A stretch of 64,000 bases of DNA from Sphingobium sp. 15-1 (GTDB taxonomy: Bacteria; Pseudomonadota; Alphaproteobacteria; Sphingomonadales; Sphingomonadaceae). This document shows, piece after piece, positions 1 through 8,690 of the stretch. The DNA is taken from the NCBI RefSeq assembly GCF_013375535.1, contig NZ_JABXJG010000002.1, positions 1,495,001 to 1,559,000 of the forward strand. The letters run 5' to 3'. The notes beneath the pieces are model-generated. The model did not search any database. It saw nothing but the letters and a program-made list of their open reading frames with translations, and was not told where the DNA came from. The position numbers and the translations under genes were made by a program. The stretch's first letter is position 1. Every line of letters begins with the position of its first letter.

Positions 1-661
1 GGAACTGCCGCGCTTCTATGCTGCGCTGAACGCGGACACCGGCTCACGGCTCAGCCATCTTGCCCTGCGGTGGACCATCCTCACTATGGTGCGGACCCAG
101 GAAACCCGCCACGCCCAATGGAGCGAGTTCGAAGGGCTGGGCGGACCCAAGCCGTTGTGGCGCATTCCCGCGGCGCGGATGAAGATGCAGTTGGAACATC
201 TGGTGCCGCTGCCGCTACAGGCCGTCGAACTGCTCCGCGAACTCAGGGAGCTCAACGTCTACGGCAAGTTCGGTAACGAGCGGTTCGGGCAATATCTTTT
301 CCCGGTCATCGGCAACAATGATGACACGATCAGTTCGAGCCGGATGCTGGTCCTGCTGCGGCGCCTCGGCGTCGGGGACAAAGCGACCGTCCATGGCTTC
401 CGCTCGGTTGCGAGCACGATCTTGAATGAGTCCGGCCTCTTCAACGCCGACTGGATCGAGATGCAGCTTGCCCATGTCCCCCAAGGGGTTCGGAGCGTTT
501 ACAATGCCGCGCTCTATCTCGATCCCCGCCGCAAGATGTTGAAATGGTGGGCGGACTATCTCGATGACGCCGAGCGCGCTTCGAAGGCTATCGTCATCGA
601 GGACAAGACCCCGAAGAAGAAGCCGGTCGAAGCGCTGGGCTGGTTTCAGTCGTCTTGGTAA
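1..661 (+). CDS. Tyrosine recombinase (P4-type integrase), 3' part only
   Basis: The gene enters from the left edge and reads in frame from base 2, giving about 219 residues of the C-terminal catalytic domain. Visible are the first catalytic Arg in TMVRTQETRHAQW, the HGFR box (TVHGFRSVAST), a later conserved His (QLAHVPQG) and the probable nucleophile Tyr in VRSVYNAALYL. P4-type integrases are usually about 400 residues, so the N-terminal DNA-binding half lies outside the window. The 3' end overlaps a convergent AlpA-like gene by 16 bp, a common pairing in integrated islands. The role inferred is site-specific integration and excision of the island whose cargo follows. No att site could be identified because the outer flank is missing. 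Confidence 0.9.
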   Translation, partial: ELPRFYAALNADTGSRLSHLALRWTILTMVRTQETRHAQWSEFEGLGGPKPLWRIPAARMKMQLEHLVPLPLQAVELLRELRELNVYGKFGNERFGQYLFPVIGNNDDTISSSRMLVLLRRLGVGDKATVHGFRSVASTILNESGLFNADWIEMQLAHVPQGVRSVYNAALYLDPRRKMLKWWADYLDDAERASKAIVIEDKTPKKKPVEALGWFQSSW

Positions 662-843
662 TTGGCCGGAGATCGCATCCAACGCATGATCCGCGACAGG
701 CGCCAGGCAACCGCCCTTGCGCCTATTTTTTCAGGCGCGGGAAAGGTACCAAGGTGGATGTCGCGATAGATGGAAGCTTTGGGCTTCCCTGTTTTCTGGA
801 TCACCGCCTTGAGGCGAAGAAATTGCTCACTCATATCGTCCAT
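646..843 (-). CDS. AlpA-family phage/island transcriptional regulator
   Basis: This 65-residue protein has the AlpA/MerR-like winged-helix pattern: LRLKAVIQKTGKPKASIYRD followed by GTFPAPEKIGARAVAWRLSRI, in which the Trp and following residues are typical of AlpA. Members of the family activate excision or integrase genes of P4-like islands (CP4-57 AlpA). It lies tail-to-tail with the integrase and overlaps it by 16 bp. The start codon at 843 gives MDDMSEQF; an internal ATG three codons later is an alternative. Its function as an excision regulator is inferred from family and context. Confidence 0.8.
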   Translation of the reverse strand: MDDMSEQFLRLKAVIQKTGKPKASIYRDIHLGTFPAPEKIGARAVAWRLSRIMRWMRSPANYQDD

Positions 844-1023
844 TGCAAACCAAGCTCCTGTCCCGGTCTGCCCGCGCCCATATTGTGCCGCTTTTACAAT
901 GGCCGATCAAGGGCATGTCGGCGCATAGGGGAGGCGTCCTGGCACGGTTTGAGCCGCCCGTCGTCGCTATGCCTGACAGCGCAAACCGCCTATCACCGAT
1001 CGGAGATAATAAGGGATCGCTGT

Positions 1024-1827
1024 GTGAGGTCGATATTTGTGCGCGCGGGCCATTTGCTGGGAGCTGGCGTCGAAAGCGTGACGCAAATTTCCGGCGGCAG
1101 CCTTTCGTCGGTCAGCCGGCTTGGTCTGGTTGGTGGCGGGACCGCGATCGCGAAGACCGGTTCGCGGGTGACCGTGGAGGCCACGATGCTGGGGGCGCTC
1201 CGCAGCAAGGGGGTGCCGACGCCGGCGGTCCTTGCAGGGGAAGCCGAATTGCTGATCCTGGAGGATCTGCCGGCTGCGGGGCAGCTTGCACGGGCATGGG
1301 CGCAGCTCGCGGATGTGCTCGATCATCTGCATGTGCCGATCGACAACCCCTATGGTTGGGATCGTGATTATGCCTTCGGCAACGTGGCCATTCCGAATGG
1401 TCCGAGAAGCAGCTGGGTCGAATTTTGGGGCGACAATCGGCTGCGGTGTCATCTTCCCCATGTTGATCGCCATCTGGGCGATCGCCTTGAGGAACTGGTC
1501 CGGCGGTTGGGCGACTTCCTACCGGACCATCCGCCGGCCGCCCTGCTTCATGGCGATCTCTGGGGTGGCAACATCCTGGTCAACGACGTCAGCATTTCGG
1601 GCTTGATCGATCCGGCAGCCTATTACGGCCACCGGGAAGTCGATTTGGCGATGCTCAGCTTGTTCGACAATCCTCCGGTCGCATTCTACGAAGCCTGTGG
1701 TCTTGAAGAAGGGTGGCGTGAGCGGCAGCCCATATATCGCTTATGGCCGCTCCTCGTGCATGCACGCTTGTTCGGCGGTAGCTATGTCAGGCAGGCATCG
1801 GCCTGCCTGGGTGAGATTGGGTTTTAA
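1024..1827 (+). CDS. Fructosamine kinase / aminoglycoside phosphotransferase-fold protein
   Basis: About 267 residues. The kinase signatures of the fructosamine-3-kinase family are visible: an N-terminal nucleotide-binding part (ISGGSLSSVSRL, then GGGTAIAKT with the probable Lys), the catalytic loop LLHGDLWGGNIL and a metal-binding segment GLIDPAAYYGHREVDLAM. The family phosphorylates ketosamines so that glycated proteins are repaired; the substrate here is not proven. I chose the GTG at 1024 because AAGGGA lies 7 bases upstream, although the frame is open further 5'. The size fits the family (about 270-290). It is the first cargo gene after the integrase/AlpA pair and has no obvious operon partner. 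Confidence 0.8.
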   Translation: MRSIFVRAGHLLGAGVESVTQISGGSLSSVSRLGLVGGGTAIAKTGSRVTVEATMLGALRSKGVPTPAVLAGEAELLILEDLPAAGQLARAWAQLADVLDHLHVPIDNPYGWDRDYAFGNVAIPNGPRSSWVEFWGDNRLRCHLPHVDRHLGDRLEELVRRLGDFLPDHPPAALLHGDLWGGNILVNDVSISGLIDPAAYYGHREVDLAMLSLFDNPPVAFYEACGLEEGWRERQPIYRLWPLLVHARLFGGSYVRQASACLGEIGF

Positions 1828-1970
1828 GTCGACCCTTCTTTGCCGTAGAGGGACCAATTTTCGATCTCCAGGTCCGGATGGGCAGCTATGCAGTTCACGC
1901 ACCTCAAAGTGGCCGTTAGCGGGCTGTCAACTGGTGGGTAGCATATGCCAAAAAGGGGACGTTGTTTCAT
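1824..1970 (-). CDS. Small hypothetical protein (48 aa), uncertain
   Basis: A short minus-strand frame beginning MKQRPLFGICYPP, with two cysteines spaced CVNC (a possible half zinc site) and preceded by GAGAAAG about 4 bases upstream. Its stop overlaps the 3' end of the kinase gene by 4 bp. I do not recognise a family. It could be an accidental frame, because it is short and the 5' extension to 2018 is also open. Confidence 0.3.
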   Translation of the reverse strand: MKQRPLFGICYPPVDSPLTATLRCVNCIAAHPDLEIENWSLYGKEGST

Positions 1971-2014
1971 GTCTTTCTCAGACCCACTGCGGCGGGCGTA
2001 ATCGCGACCGCCGG

Positions 2015-2482
2015 TCAATAGAAACGGTCATAGTCACCGCCGAAATCACCCAGCGCGGCCAGCTCGGCCAGCACGGTGATGGTTAATTTGAGCAAGCGGC
2101 GCATGCGGGCCGGATCGTCCCACTGGTCGTGACCGTGTTTGCCGCCATGGAAAAGATTGTTCCGCACCGTCTTGGCGTAGGCCACGACCTTGTCGAGGTC
2201 GGCAGTGTTCGGAGAGAAGGGCAGATCCTCGAAGTCATGTTCCAGGTCGCCGACGATCTGGCGCCGGGGCTTTTCTGTAAGGAGCGCCTCGGCGGCAGGT
2301 GATACGACATAAGCGGTGCGATGCACTTTCACGAACTTGTCCCAACTGGGATCGGCACGCGCGCCGATGACCTCGTTCTTCAGGAAGCGCTTTTCCTTGA
2401 GCGCGAACTCGAAGCGGGAGAACCAGTAGAAGAAGTCAAAGGCTAGATTGCGCATGTCCTGATCGATATCATCGTGGCGCAT
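2015..2482 (-). CDS. HEPN-like hypothetical protein with an RNxxxH motif
   Basis: A 155-residue, largely helical protein. Near its C-terminal half it carries VRNNLFHGGKHGHD, matching the R-N-x-x-x-H signature of HEPN-fold RNases, which often act as toxins or defence effectors. No signal peptide or membrane segment is visible. The start (MRHDDIDQD) is at 2482. The gene diverges from the OLD-type nuclease across a 175-bp gap. HEPN assignment rests on one motif plus length and helicity, so the nuclease function is an inference; a plain structural protein that lost catalysis is possible. Confidence 0.55.
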   Translation of the reverse strand: MRHDDIDQDMRNLAFDFFYWFSRFEFALKEKRFLKNEVIGARADPSWDKFVKVHRTAYVVSPAAEALLTEKPRRQIVGDLEHDFEDLPFSPNTADLDKVVAYAKTVRNNLFHGGKHGHDQWDDPARMRRLLKLTITVLAELAALGDFGGDYDRFY

Positions 2483-2657
2483 TGCTTTTTCGGCTCCAAA
2501 TGGTTGGTCCGGTCAGACCAAATTCCAGGGTAGGCAGATGGATGCGGACAGGGACCTAATGATCAGGTGGCTGACCCACACCAGCGGCGGACTTGACTAT
2601 CGACAGACCGAGTTAACCGCTAGTCCTTCCCCTGCAGTATTGGAGGCATTGGACTGA

Positions 2658-4376
2658 ATGGCGCGGATTCGTAAAATCGAAATCAGGAATTTCCGGTCGA
2701 TTGCGCGGCTGGACTGGTTTCCCCTTGCCGGCATCAATTGCCTGGTGGGTCCAGGAGACAGCGGCAAATCGACGATTCTCGATGCGATCGACTTCTGCCT
2801 CGGCGCGCGGCGGAATCTCGCTTTTTGCGATGATGATTTCCACCGGCTCCAGCTTGAGCAGCCTATCCAGATCAGCGTGACGCTGGGGGAACTGGACAGC
2901 CATCTGCGTTCGATGGAGGCCTATGGCCTGTATCTGCGGGGCTTCAATTTCCAGAGCGGCGATATCGAGCCGGAACCCGGTTCGGGCCTCGATACGGTGC
3001 TGACCGTCGAGCTCGCGGTGGGCGACGATCTCGAGCCGCAATGGCGGCTTGTCTCCGATCGGGCAGCAGAGCTCGGGCAGTCGCGCAGCTTGAGCTGGGC
3101 GGATCGTGTGCGCCTTGCGCCCACCCGGCTGGGGCAATCGGGCGAGCATAATCTGAGCTGGAAGCGCGGCTCGATCCTCAACAAGGTCTCCGAGGAGCGG
3201 GCCAGCGCCGCTTCGGCGATTGCGCAGGCCGCGCGCGATGCGCGCATCGCCTTTGGCGACAAGGCCAAGGATCAGCTGGGCGAAGCCCTCGCCGCGGTCC
3301 AAATGACGGCCGGCAGGCTAGGCGTACCGATTGCCGGGCAGGTTCAGGCTCTGCTCGACGCTCATGGCGTGAACTTTACCGGTGGCACGATTTCGCTTCA
3401 TGGCGGGGACGGCGTGCCGCTGCGCGGTCTCGGGCTGGGATCGGTCAGACTGCTCGTCGCCGGATTGCAGCGGCATGTCGCGGGCGATGCCCCTATGATC
3501 CTGATCGATGAACTGGAGCACGGCCTTGAGCCGCACCGGATCATTCGCCTTCTGACCGAGCTTGGTGCGAAGGAGACGACGCCGCCGTTGCAGGCTTTCG
3601 TGACCAGCCATTCGCCGGTCGCGGTGCGGGAATTGTCAGTACAACAACTCCATGTCGTGCGACCGGGGGCACTTGGGCATATAGTGTCCTGGATGGGCCG
3701 CGCGGGCGATGTGCAGGGCACAGTACGCAAATTCCCCGACGCGCTTCTTGCCCGGTCGGTCCTAGTTTGTGAGGGCGCGAGCGAGGTGGGGCTGATCCGG
3801 GGACTCGATCTCTATCGCCAGGCAACGAACCGGCCATCGCTGACCGCTCTCGGGGTGGCGCTGGTCGATGGCGGCGGTGACACGACGTTCGACCGCGCGA
3901 TCGCTTTCCAGAAGATGGGCTATCGGACGGCGGTGTTGCGCGACAGCGACATCGCCGTACATGGCGATCTCGAGGCCGGCTTCCTTCAGGCGGGTGGGCA
4001 GGTCTTCAAATGGACCGACGGCCATGCGCTGGAGGATGAACTTTTCATGTCCCTGTCGGTAGGGGGAGCGAAGCTGCTTCTCGAACGGGCGATCGATCTC
4101 AAGGAAGAAAGCGTCGTTGGCGATCATATCCGATCGGTTTCCCAAAATGCCTATCAGCTGGAGAATGTGCGGAACCTGGCGGCCTTCGGCAGTCTCGACG
4201 CGCAGACGCGCGCCATGCTCGGCCGCGCCTCGCGGGTTCGAAAAGGATGGTTCAAGAGCGTCAGCGCCATGGAAGCGGTGGCGCTGGAGATCGTCGCGCC
4301 CGATCTGCATCAGACCATTGGTGGCCAATTGCTCCCGACCATCGACGCCCTCTTCACCTGGTTCGGCCATGTCTGA
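2658..4376 (+). CDS. OLD-family ATPase/TOPRIM nuclease (Gabija GajA-like)
   Basis: A 572-residue protein with an N-terminal ABC/SMC-type ATPase: Walker A GPGDSGKST at residues 31-39 and a Walker B stretch ILIDELEHGLEPHR near residue 280. A C-terminal TOPRIM domain follows, with the Glu in VLVCEGASEVGLI and the acidic pair in AVLRDSDIAV. This layout and length match OLD-family nucleases and GajA of the Gabija anti-phage system. The next gene overlaps by 8 bp and starts as a UvrD-like helicase, which is the GajB arrangement. GGAGG lies 11 bases before the ATG. Because the partner is destroyed by an IS, the system is probably not functional as a pair. Which OLD class it belongs to cannot be decided by eye. 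Confidence 0.75.
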   Translation: MARIRKIEIRNFRSIARLDWFPLAGINCLVGPGDSGKSTILDAIDFCLGARRNLAFCDDDFHRLQLEQPIQISVTLGELDSHLRSMEAYGLYLRGFNFQSGDIEPEPGSGLDTVLTVELAVGDDLEPQWRLVSDRAAELGQSRSLSWADRVRLAPTRLGQSGEHNLSWKRGSILNKVSEERASAASAIAQAARDARIAFGDKAKDQLGEALAAVQMTAGRLGVPIAGQVQALLDAHGVNFTGGTISLHGGDGVPLRGLGLGSVRLLVAGLQRHVAGDAPMILIDELEHGLEPHRIIRLLTELGAKETTPPLQAFVTSHSPVAVRELSVQQLHVVRPGALGHIVSWMGRAGDVQGTVRKFPDALLARSVLVCEGASEVGLIRGLDLYRQATNRPSLTALGVALVDGGGDTTFDRAIAFQKMGYRTAVLRDSDIAVHGDLEAGFLQAGGQVFKWTDGHALEDELFMSLSVGGAKLLLERAIDLKEESVVGDHIRSVSQNAYQLENVRNLAAFGSLDAQTRAMLGRASRVRKGWFKSVSAMEAVALEIVAPDLHQTIGGQLLPTIDALFTWFGHV

Positions 4377-4514
4377 CACCACGCCCGATTTGCTAACGAT
4401 CGCGCTCGGTGCAATCGTTGCGCCTGCCGGCTGCGGGAAGACCGAATTGCTGAGCCGTGCGCTGGCGCATCATGGGGGAAGCAAGCCGATCTTGGTGCTC
4501 ACCCATACCAATGC
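4369..4514 (+). pseudogene. UvrD-like helicase (GajB-like), 5' fragment cut by an IS
   Basis: The ATG at 4369 overlaps the end of the OLD-type gene. About 48 codons remain before the insertion sequence begins. They include Walker A (VAPAGCGKTELL) and the start of helicase motif Ia (PILVLTHTN), which is characteristic of UvrD/PcrA-type helicases such as GajB. After that the frame runs into the left inverted repeat of the IS and stops within it. The rest of the helicase is not present on the other side of the IS, so it was lost through deletion or rearrangement rather than simply interrupted. Confidence 0.7.
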
Positions 4515-4579
4515 TGGACTTGTAACGGTTTTGTGCCGGTCACCTGAGAGTTTAAGGCTCATTCAAGGAGACCGACGAG

Positions 4580-4852
4580 ATGATCAAGCATAGTGAAGAG
4601 TTCAAGCAGGAGGCGGTGCGTATTGCGCTGACCAGCGGGTTGTCGCGCGAACGGGTCGCGTCGGATTTGGGCGTAGGCAAGTCGACCTTGAACAAATGGG
4701 TGTCGCACTATCGGCCGTCGGACCTGGTGGCAGCGCCGCAGGCAGATCTGGCTCGAGAGAATGAGCGACTTCGCCTTGAGAACCGCGTGCTCCGGGAGGA
4801 GAGGGAAGTGCTAAAAAAGGCAACTCAGTTCTTCGCGGGCCAAAGGCCGTGA
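4580..4852 (+). CDS. IS3-family transposase OrfA
   Basis: A 90-residue protein with an N-terminal helix-turn-helix (FKQEAVRIALTSGLSRERVA) and a C-terminal leucine-zipper-like helix (ENERLRLENRVLREEREVLKK), the usual build of IS3 OrfA. It is followed by orfB in the -1 frame. The slippery heptamer A AAA AAG at 4813-4819 should make the OrfAB fusion, the active transposase. OrfA alone is normally a regulator that binds the inverted repeats. Confidence 0.9.
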   Translation: MIKHSEEFKQEAVRIALTSGLSRERVASDLGVGKSTLNKWVSHYRPSDLVAAPQADLARENERLRLENRVLREEREVLKKATQFFAGQRP

Positions 4853-5706
4853 GGTTCGCCTTTGTGCACAGCTGGCGGCATCGTTGGCCGGTAGAGCTGA
4901 TGTGCCGTGTCTTGCAGGTCAGCGAGCGTGGCTATCGTTCCTGGCGTTCGCGACCGATAAGCCACCGGGAGCGGACGGACATGAGGGTGCTGGCCCATAT
5001 CCGGGAACAATATAGCCTGAGCCTTGGCAGCTATGGTCGTCCAAGAATGACGATGGAGTTGAAGGAGGCGGGGCTCGATGTCGGCGAGCGTCGTGTCGGC
5101 CGACTGATGCGGATCAACGGGATTAGGCCGGTCCGCACGCGCAAGCACAAGGTGACGACAGACAGCCACCATCGTTTGGGTGTCGCGGCGAACTGGATGG
5201 ACGGCGACTTTGCGGCCGATGCGCCCAACCGCAAATGGGCGGGCGACATTACCTATATCTGGACGTCGGAAGGCTGGCTCTATCTTGCCGTCATCCTCGA
5301 CCTGCATAGCCGTCGCGTCGTTGGCTGGGCGGTCAGCGACAGAATGAAGAAGGACCTGGCGATCCGGGCACTCGACATGGCGGTCCGGCTGCGAAGGCCA
5401 CCACAGGGCTGCCTTTTCCATTCAGATCGCGGCAGCCAATATTGCTCCTATGATTATCAGAAGAAGCTGCAGGCCTACGGCCTGCTTCCATCGATGAGCG
5501 GCAAAGGCAATTGCTACGACAATTCCGCCGTCGAGACATTCTTCAAATCCCTGAAGGCGGAAATGATCTGGCGGCAGAGCTGGCCAACCCGGCGGCAAGC
5601 AGAGACCGCCATCTTCCAGTACATCAACGGCTTCTACAATTCCCGCCGGCGCCATTCATATCTGGGCGGCATCAGTCCGCTCGCATTCGAAGCCAAGGTG
5701 GCATAA
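4849..5706 (+). CDS. IS3-family transposase OrfB (rve integrase domain)
   Basis: A 285-residue catalytic subunit. The N-terminal HTH_21-like part (ELMCRVLQVSERGYRSW) is followed by the retroviral-type integrase core. The DDE residues lie in WAGDITYI (first Asp), FHSDRGSQY (second Asp) and NSAVETFFKSLKAE (Glu), with the RRRHSYLG tail typical of the family. The frame overlaps orfA by 4 bp (GTGA) and is probably expressed mainly as the frameshifted OrfAB fusion. No internal stop or frameshift damages it, so the element looks capable of transposition. Confidence 0.92.
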   Translation: MRFAFVHSWRHRWPVELMCRVLQVSERGYRSWRSRPISHRERTDMRVLAHIREQYSLSLGSYGRPRMTMELKEAGLDVGERRVGRLMRINGIRPVRTRKHKVTTDSHHRLGVAANWMDGDFAADAPNRKWAGDITYIWTSEGWLYLAVILDLHSRRVVGWAVSDRMKKDLAIRALDMAVRLRRPPQGCLFHSDRGSQYCSYDYQKKLQAYGLLPSMSGKGNCYDNSAVETFFKSLKAEMIWRQSWPTRRQAETAIFQYINGFYNSRRRHSYLGGISPLAFEAKVA

Positions 5707-5743
5707 TGAGATAGGTGATCGGCGCAAAACCGTTACAAGTCCA

Positions 5744-7500
5744 TAGCGGCGAATTTCGGCGATACGCGTACCGAACTCGAACTCCAGCCGAGCGGCAGCT
5801 ACAAGCCGGTCACGCGCTTCTGCGAATTCGTGAACGTCGCCGACCTGATGGCGATGTACCGCTCCGTCGCCGACGTGGTGCTGAAGGACGATCTGCGCCA
5901 ATATGTCCAGCTACCAACCATCAAGGGTGGGAAACGGCAGATCATCGTCGCAAAATCGGGAGCGCCCTTCAAAGCCTATCAGCGGGTTCTCGCCGGGCGC
6001 ATCAAGGCGATCGAAAACCGCACTGGCCGACCGCAAAAGGGCGACGACATTCTCCTCTCTGTCATCACCGATGGCAGGCACTCCGCGATCGACCTGCGGT
6101 TCGTCGATACGGGTGTTGGAAACGAGGAGGGCAACAAGCTCAATCTCCTGATTGAGAACGCCTATCGCATCTGGGACGAGACGAGCGACCATCGCTACAC
6201 CGACCCGGAAACCGGGAAACCCTATCCGCTGCCCGGCGCCGTTCAGATGATCTTCTCCGATCTCGGCACCGAAGCCGCGCTCGAGACGCGGGGCTTTTCC
6301 GCCTATGTCTGGATCCGCGATCGCCTGATCGAGATGGGCGTCCCCGCCGACCAGATCGCGTTCATGCAGCACTATAAGAAGAACAGCGCGAAGCAGCGCC
6401 TGTTCAACGACCTCAATCAGGGGCGCAAGCGCTTCGTTCTCGGCTCCACGGCGACCATGGGCACCGGAGTCAACGCGCAGCAGCGTTTGAAGGCTCTCCA
6501 CCATCTCGATGTCCCCTGGATTCCCTCCGACATCGAGCAGCGCGAGGGCCGGATCGAGCGGCAGGGGAACCAGAATGAGGAAATCGAGCTCTACGGTTAT
6601 GCTACCAGCGGCTCGATGGATGCCACCAACTGGCAAATGCTTGAGCGCAAGGCACGCTTCATCAACATGGCCATGTCGGGCGACCGCTCTATCCGGCGGA
6701 TCGAGGACGTCGGTTCCAATGTGAACCAGTTCGCTCTCGCAAAGGCTCTCGCATCCGGCGACGAACGCCTGATGAAGAAGGCTGGTCTCGACGCCGAGGT
6801 TGCGAGGTTGCTGCGCCTGCGTGATGCGCATGTCGACGATCAGCTCAACATCCGCCGGACCATCAGGCGGACCACGGATAGCATCGAGGACTGCCACAGG
6901 CAGATCGCGAGGCTCGAATCCGACATTGCCCGGCGTATCCCGACGAACGGCGAAGAGGTCATATTCGATGCCGGTGCCGCGATCATCAGCGACCGCAAGG
7001 CTGTCGGCGAAAAAATCCTCCTGCGAGCGTACCAGATCCGGACGCATGGCGTGGCGGCGCGCGAGATGCTCGGCACCTTCAACGGCATCGACCTGGAAAT
7101 CACGGGCCATGAGGCCATTGCCGATGAAGGAGATATCGTAATTTCCACCACGATCATCATGCTGCACCACGGGGAGCAACGCGGATTCGAGGTCACTGAC
7201 AAGACGCGGTCGAGCACGGTCGTTGGCCGGATCGAGTCATCCATTCGCAACCTCGACACGGATCTCGCCAGTGTATGGGCGAACCTCGAAGCCAGCGAAC
7301 GGCGCCTTCCCGCCTTCGAGGCACGTCTGGGCCAGACATTCCCCGACGCCGCATTGCTGGAAGATAAGCTCCAATTACTCGCCGAGCTCGAAGCGGAATT
7401 GGCGAATAGCAAGGGCGAGTTCGAACCGGGTAACGACGGCGAGGCCCCCGTGACCGATCGCGAAGGCATCGATGGCAAGCCGTTGTCGGAGGCGGCTTGA
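5744..7500 (+). pseudogene. C-terminal part of a large plasmid helicase/methylase-type protein
   Basis: The reading frame is already open at the right edge of the IS (FGDTRTELELQPSGSYKPVT), so the gene's 5' part is missing. The remaining roughly 580 codons contain SF2 helicase C-lobe features: FVLGSTATMGTGVNAQQRL and the arginine-finger motif SDIEQREGRIERQGNQN, followed by a long helical tail ending EGIDGKPLSEAA. This matches very large N6-methylase/SNF2-helicase proteins carried by conjugative plasmids, whose N-terminal half would encode the methylase and the Walker A lobe. A GTG at 5830 could start a truncated product, but without the first helicase lobe it would not be active. Part of its 3' end is duplicated at 10173-10385. 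Confidence 0.8.
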
Positions 7501-7737
7501 CCGGCCCCAGGCGCCCTATCAGGCGGCAGGCCAGCGATACCAACAGCGTATCTCTACGGTGCAGCCTGCCTTCGATTGCCGGGTCTTGCTGAAAACCTGC
7601 GGAAATCCATAGTCCGGTCGGCTCCGAACCGTCCAAGCTCCAGGGCTATTCCGCCTCATAGCCCGACTGACTGGGACCTCGGTACGGTGGGATTGGGCTG
7701 TCGGACCGACAGCAACGGCGGGTAAAAATCGAACCCA

Positions 7738-7766
7738 TTGGCATAATCTGCCATAAGATGTTATGA
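7738..7766 (+). promoter_or_regulatory. Candidate sigma70-type promoter of the toxin-antitoxin pair
   Basis: TTGGCA (7738-7743), a 17-base spacer and TTATGA (7761-7766) lie 26 bases before the antitoxin ATG, which itself follows GGAGGAG. The surrounding AT-rich, repeat-like stretch (GGCATAATCTGCCATAAG) may hold the autoregulatory operator expected for a ParD-type antitoxin. Confidence 0.4.
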
Positions 7767-7792
7767 CCTCACTGCCGGAGGAGATACCGTAA

Positions 7793-8083
7793 ATGCCGAC
7801 TCGCAATGTGGTGCTGACCGACCATCAGGCTGAACTCGTGGATTCGCTGGTTCGCTCTGGACGCTACCAGAATGCGAGCGAAGTCCTGCGTGAGGGGCTC
7901 CGGCTGGTCGAGCGAAACGCTGCTGAAGATGCCGCAAGGCTCGATGCCTTGCAAAAGGCGGCGCAAACCGGGTGGGATGACCTCGATGCAGGCCGCTTTG
8001 TCGATGTTGAAGAGCATCAACTCGGCGAATTCATTGCCGGCTTGGGTCGGCAAGCGAAGAAGCGGGCGCGCGTGGCGCAATAA
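7793..8083 (+). CDS. ParD-like antitoxin (type II toxin-antitoxin)
   Basis: A 96-residue protein with an N-terminal ribbon-helix-helix domain (NVVLTDHQAELVDSLV, then SGRYQNASEVLREGLRLVE), which is the ParD/CC2985 signature. A C-terminal helical, charged tail is expected to wrap the toxin. GGAGGAG precedes the ATG. The toxin gene starts on the next base after the stop, so the two are co-transcribed and probably translationally coupled. ParD normally represses its own operon together with the toxin. The role inferred is stabilisation of the mobile element. Confidence 0.88.
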   Translation: MPTRNVVLTDHQAELVDSLVRSGRYQNASEVLREGLRLVERNAAEDAARLDALQKAAQTGWDDLDAGRFVDVEEHQLGEFIAGLGRQAKKRARVAQ

Positions 8084-8452
8084 ATGGCGCGCTATCGGCT
8101 GTCCGCCTCGGCGCAAGCCGACATCATCGACATATTGGAATGGACGCAGGCCCGCTTCGGCGACGCAGCACGCGAGCGTTATGAGGTGCTGCTCGCCACC
8201 GCTATCCGGGATATCGCGACCCATCCTGATCGGCCCGGTGCGGTTGACCGCCCCGAATTGGGGAAGGATGCTCGCACTTGGCATCTGCGCCTTAGTCGTG
8301 AGCGGGCACGGACCGACGTCGGGGCCGTCCGTCGTCCGCGCCATTTCATCCTCTTTCGAGCTACCAATCCCGATGTCCTGGAGATTGGACGCGTCCTTTA
8401 CGACGCAATGGAGCTGGCGCGCTATCGCTTGCGCGAAGAGGACTGGAACTGA
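8084..8452 (+). CDS. ParE/RelE-superfamily toxin
   Basis: A 122-residue protein with the ParE pattern: MARYRLSASAQADIIDILEW at the N-terminus, then FGDAARERYEVLL, and a C-terminal strand HFILFRATNPDVLEIGRVLYD. ParE proteins poison DNA gyrase; RelE relatives cleave mRNA. The sequence is closer to ParE in its N-terminal helix pair. It begins immediately after the antitoxin stop codon with no gap. It is intact, so the module may still be addictive. Confidence 0.88.
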   Translation: MARYRLSASAQADIIDILEWTQARFGDAARERYEVLLATAIRDIATHPDRPGAVDRPELGKDARTWHLRLSRERARTDVGAVRRPRHFILFRATNPDVLEIGRVLYDAMELARYRLREEDWN

Positions 8453-8690
8453 CCGCCGCCATATTGAATCGCGGCGGTCCAGGGTCAGCGAGGTCGCTAT
8501 CGCGCGCCAACTAGGGAATTTGATCCCAGATTCCCTCCTTGCTTCTGGTTCTGGCCCTTGCAGTCTCTCTATCCCAAACCCGGCGGCAATGGCGTCCGCC
8601 CTGTCCTCGACAACATAATCGCAGAGCGGCAGCGATATCGCGTCTCTGACCGCGAGGTCCGTGCCGATTTCGCCGGCGCAGCAGCTTTCC

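Larger units (their letters stand above)
4515..5743 (+). mobile_element. IS3-family insertion sequence, complete
   Basis: A 1229-bp element bounded by imperfect terminal inverted repeats of about 32 bp. Both ends read TGGACTTGTAACGGTTTTG inward and continue with GCCG and TCACCT, with two mismatches. It carries orfA and orfB in the IS3 arrangement with a programmed -1 frameshift signal (A AAA AAG at 4813-4819). The bases flanking the element (ATGC on the left, TAGC on the right) do not form a direct repeat. The DNA on the two sides comes from unrelated genes, so the IS sits at a deletion or recombination junction. Confidence 0.9.

Noticed and set aside
655-1023. 5' extension of the fructosamine-kinase-like frame to 655
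   Set aside because: It would overlap the AlpA gene and add about 120 residues without similarity to the family; the ribosome-binding site supports the start at 1024.
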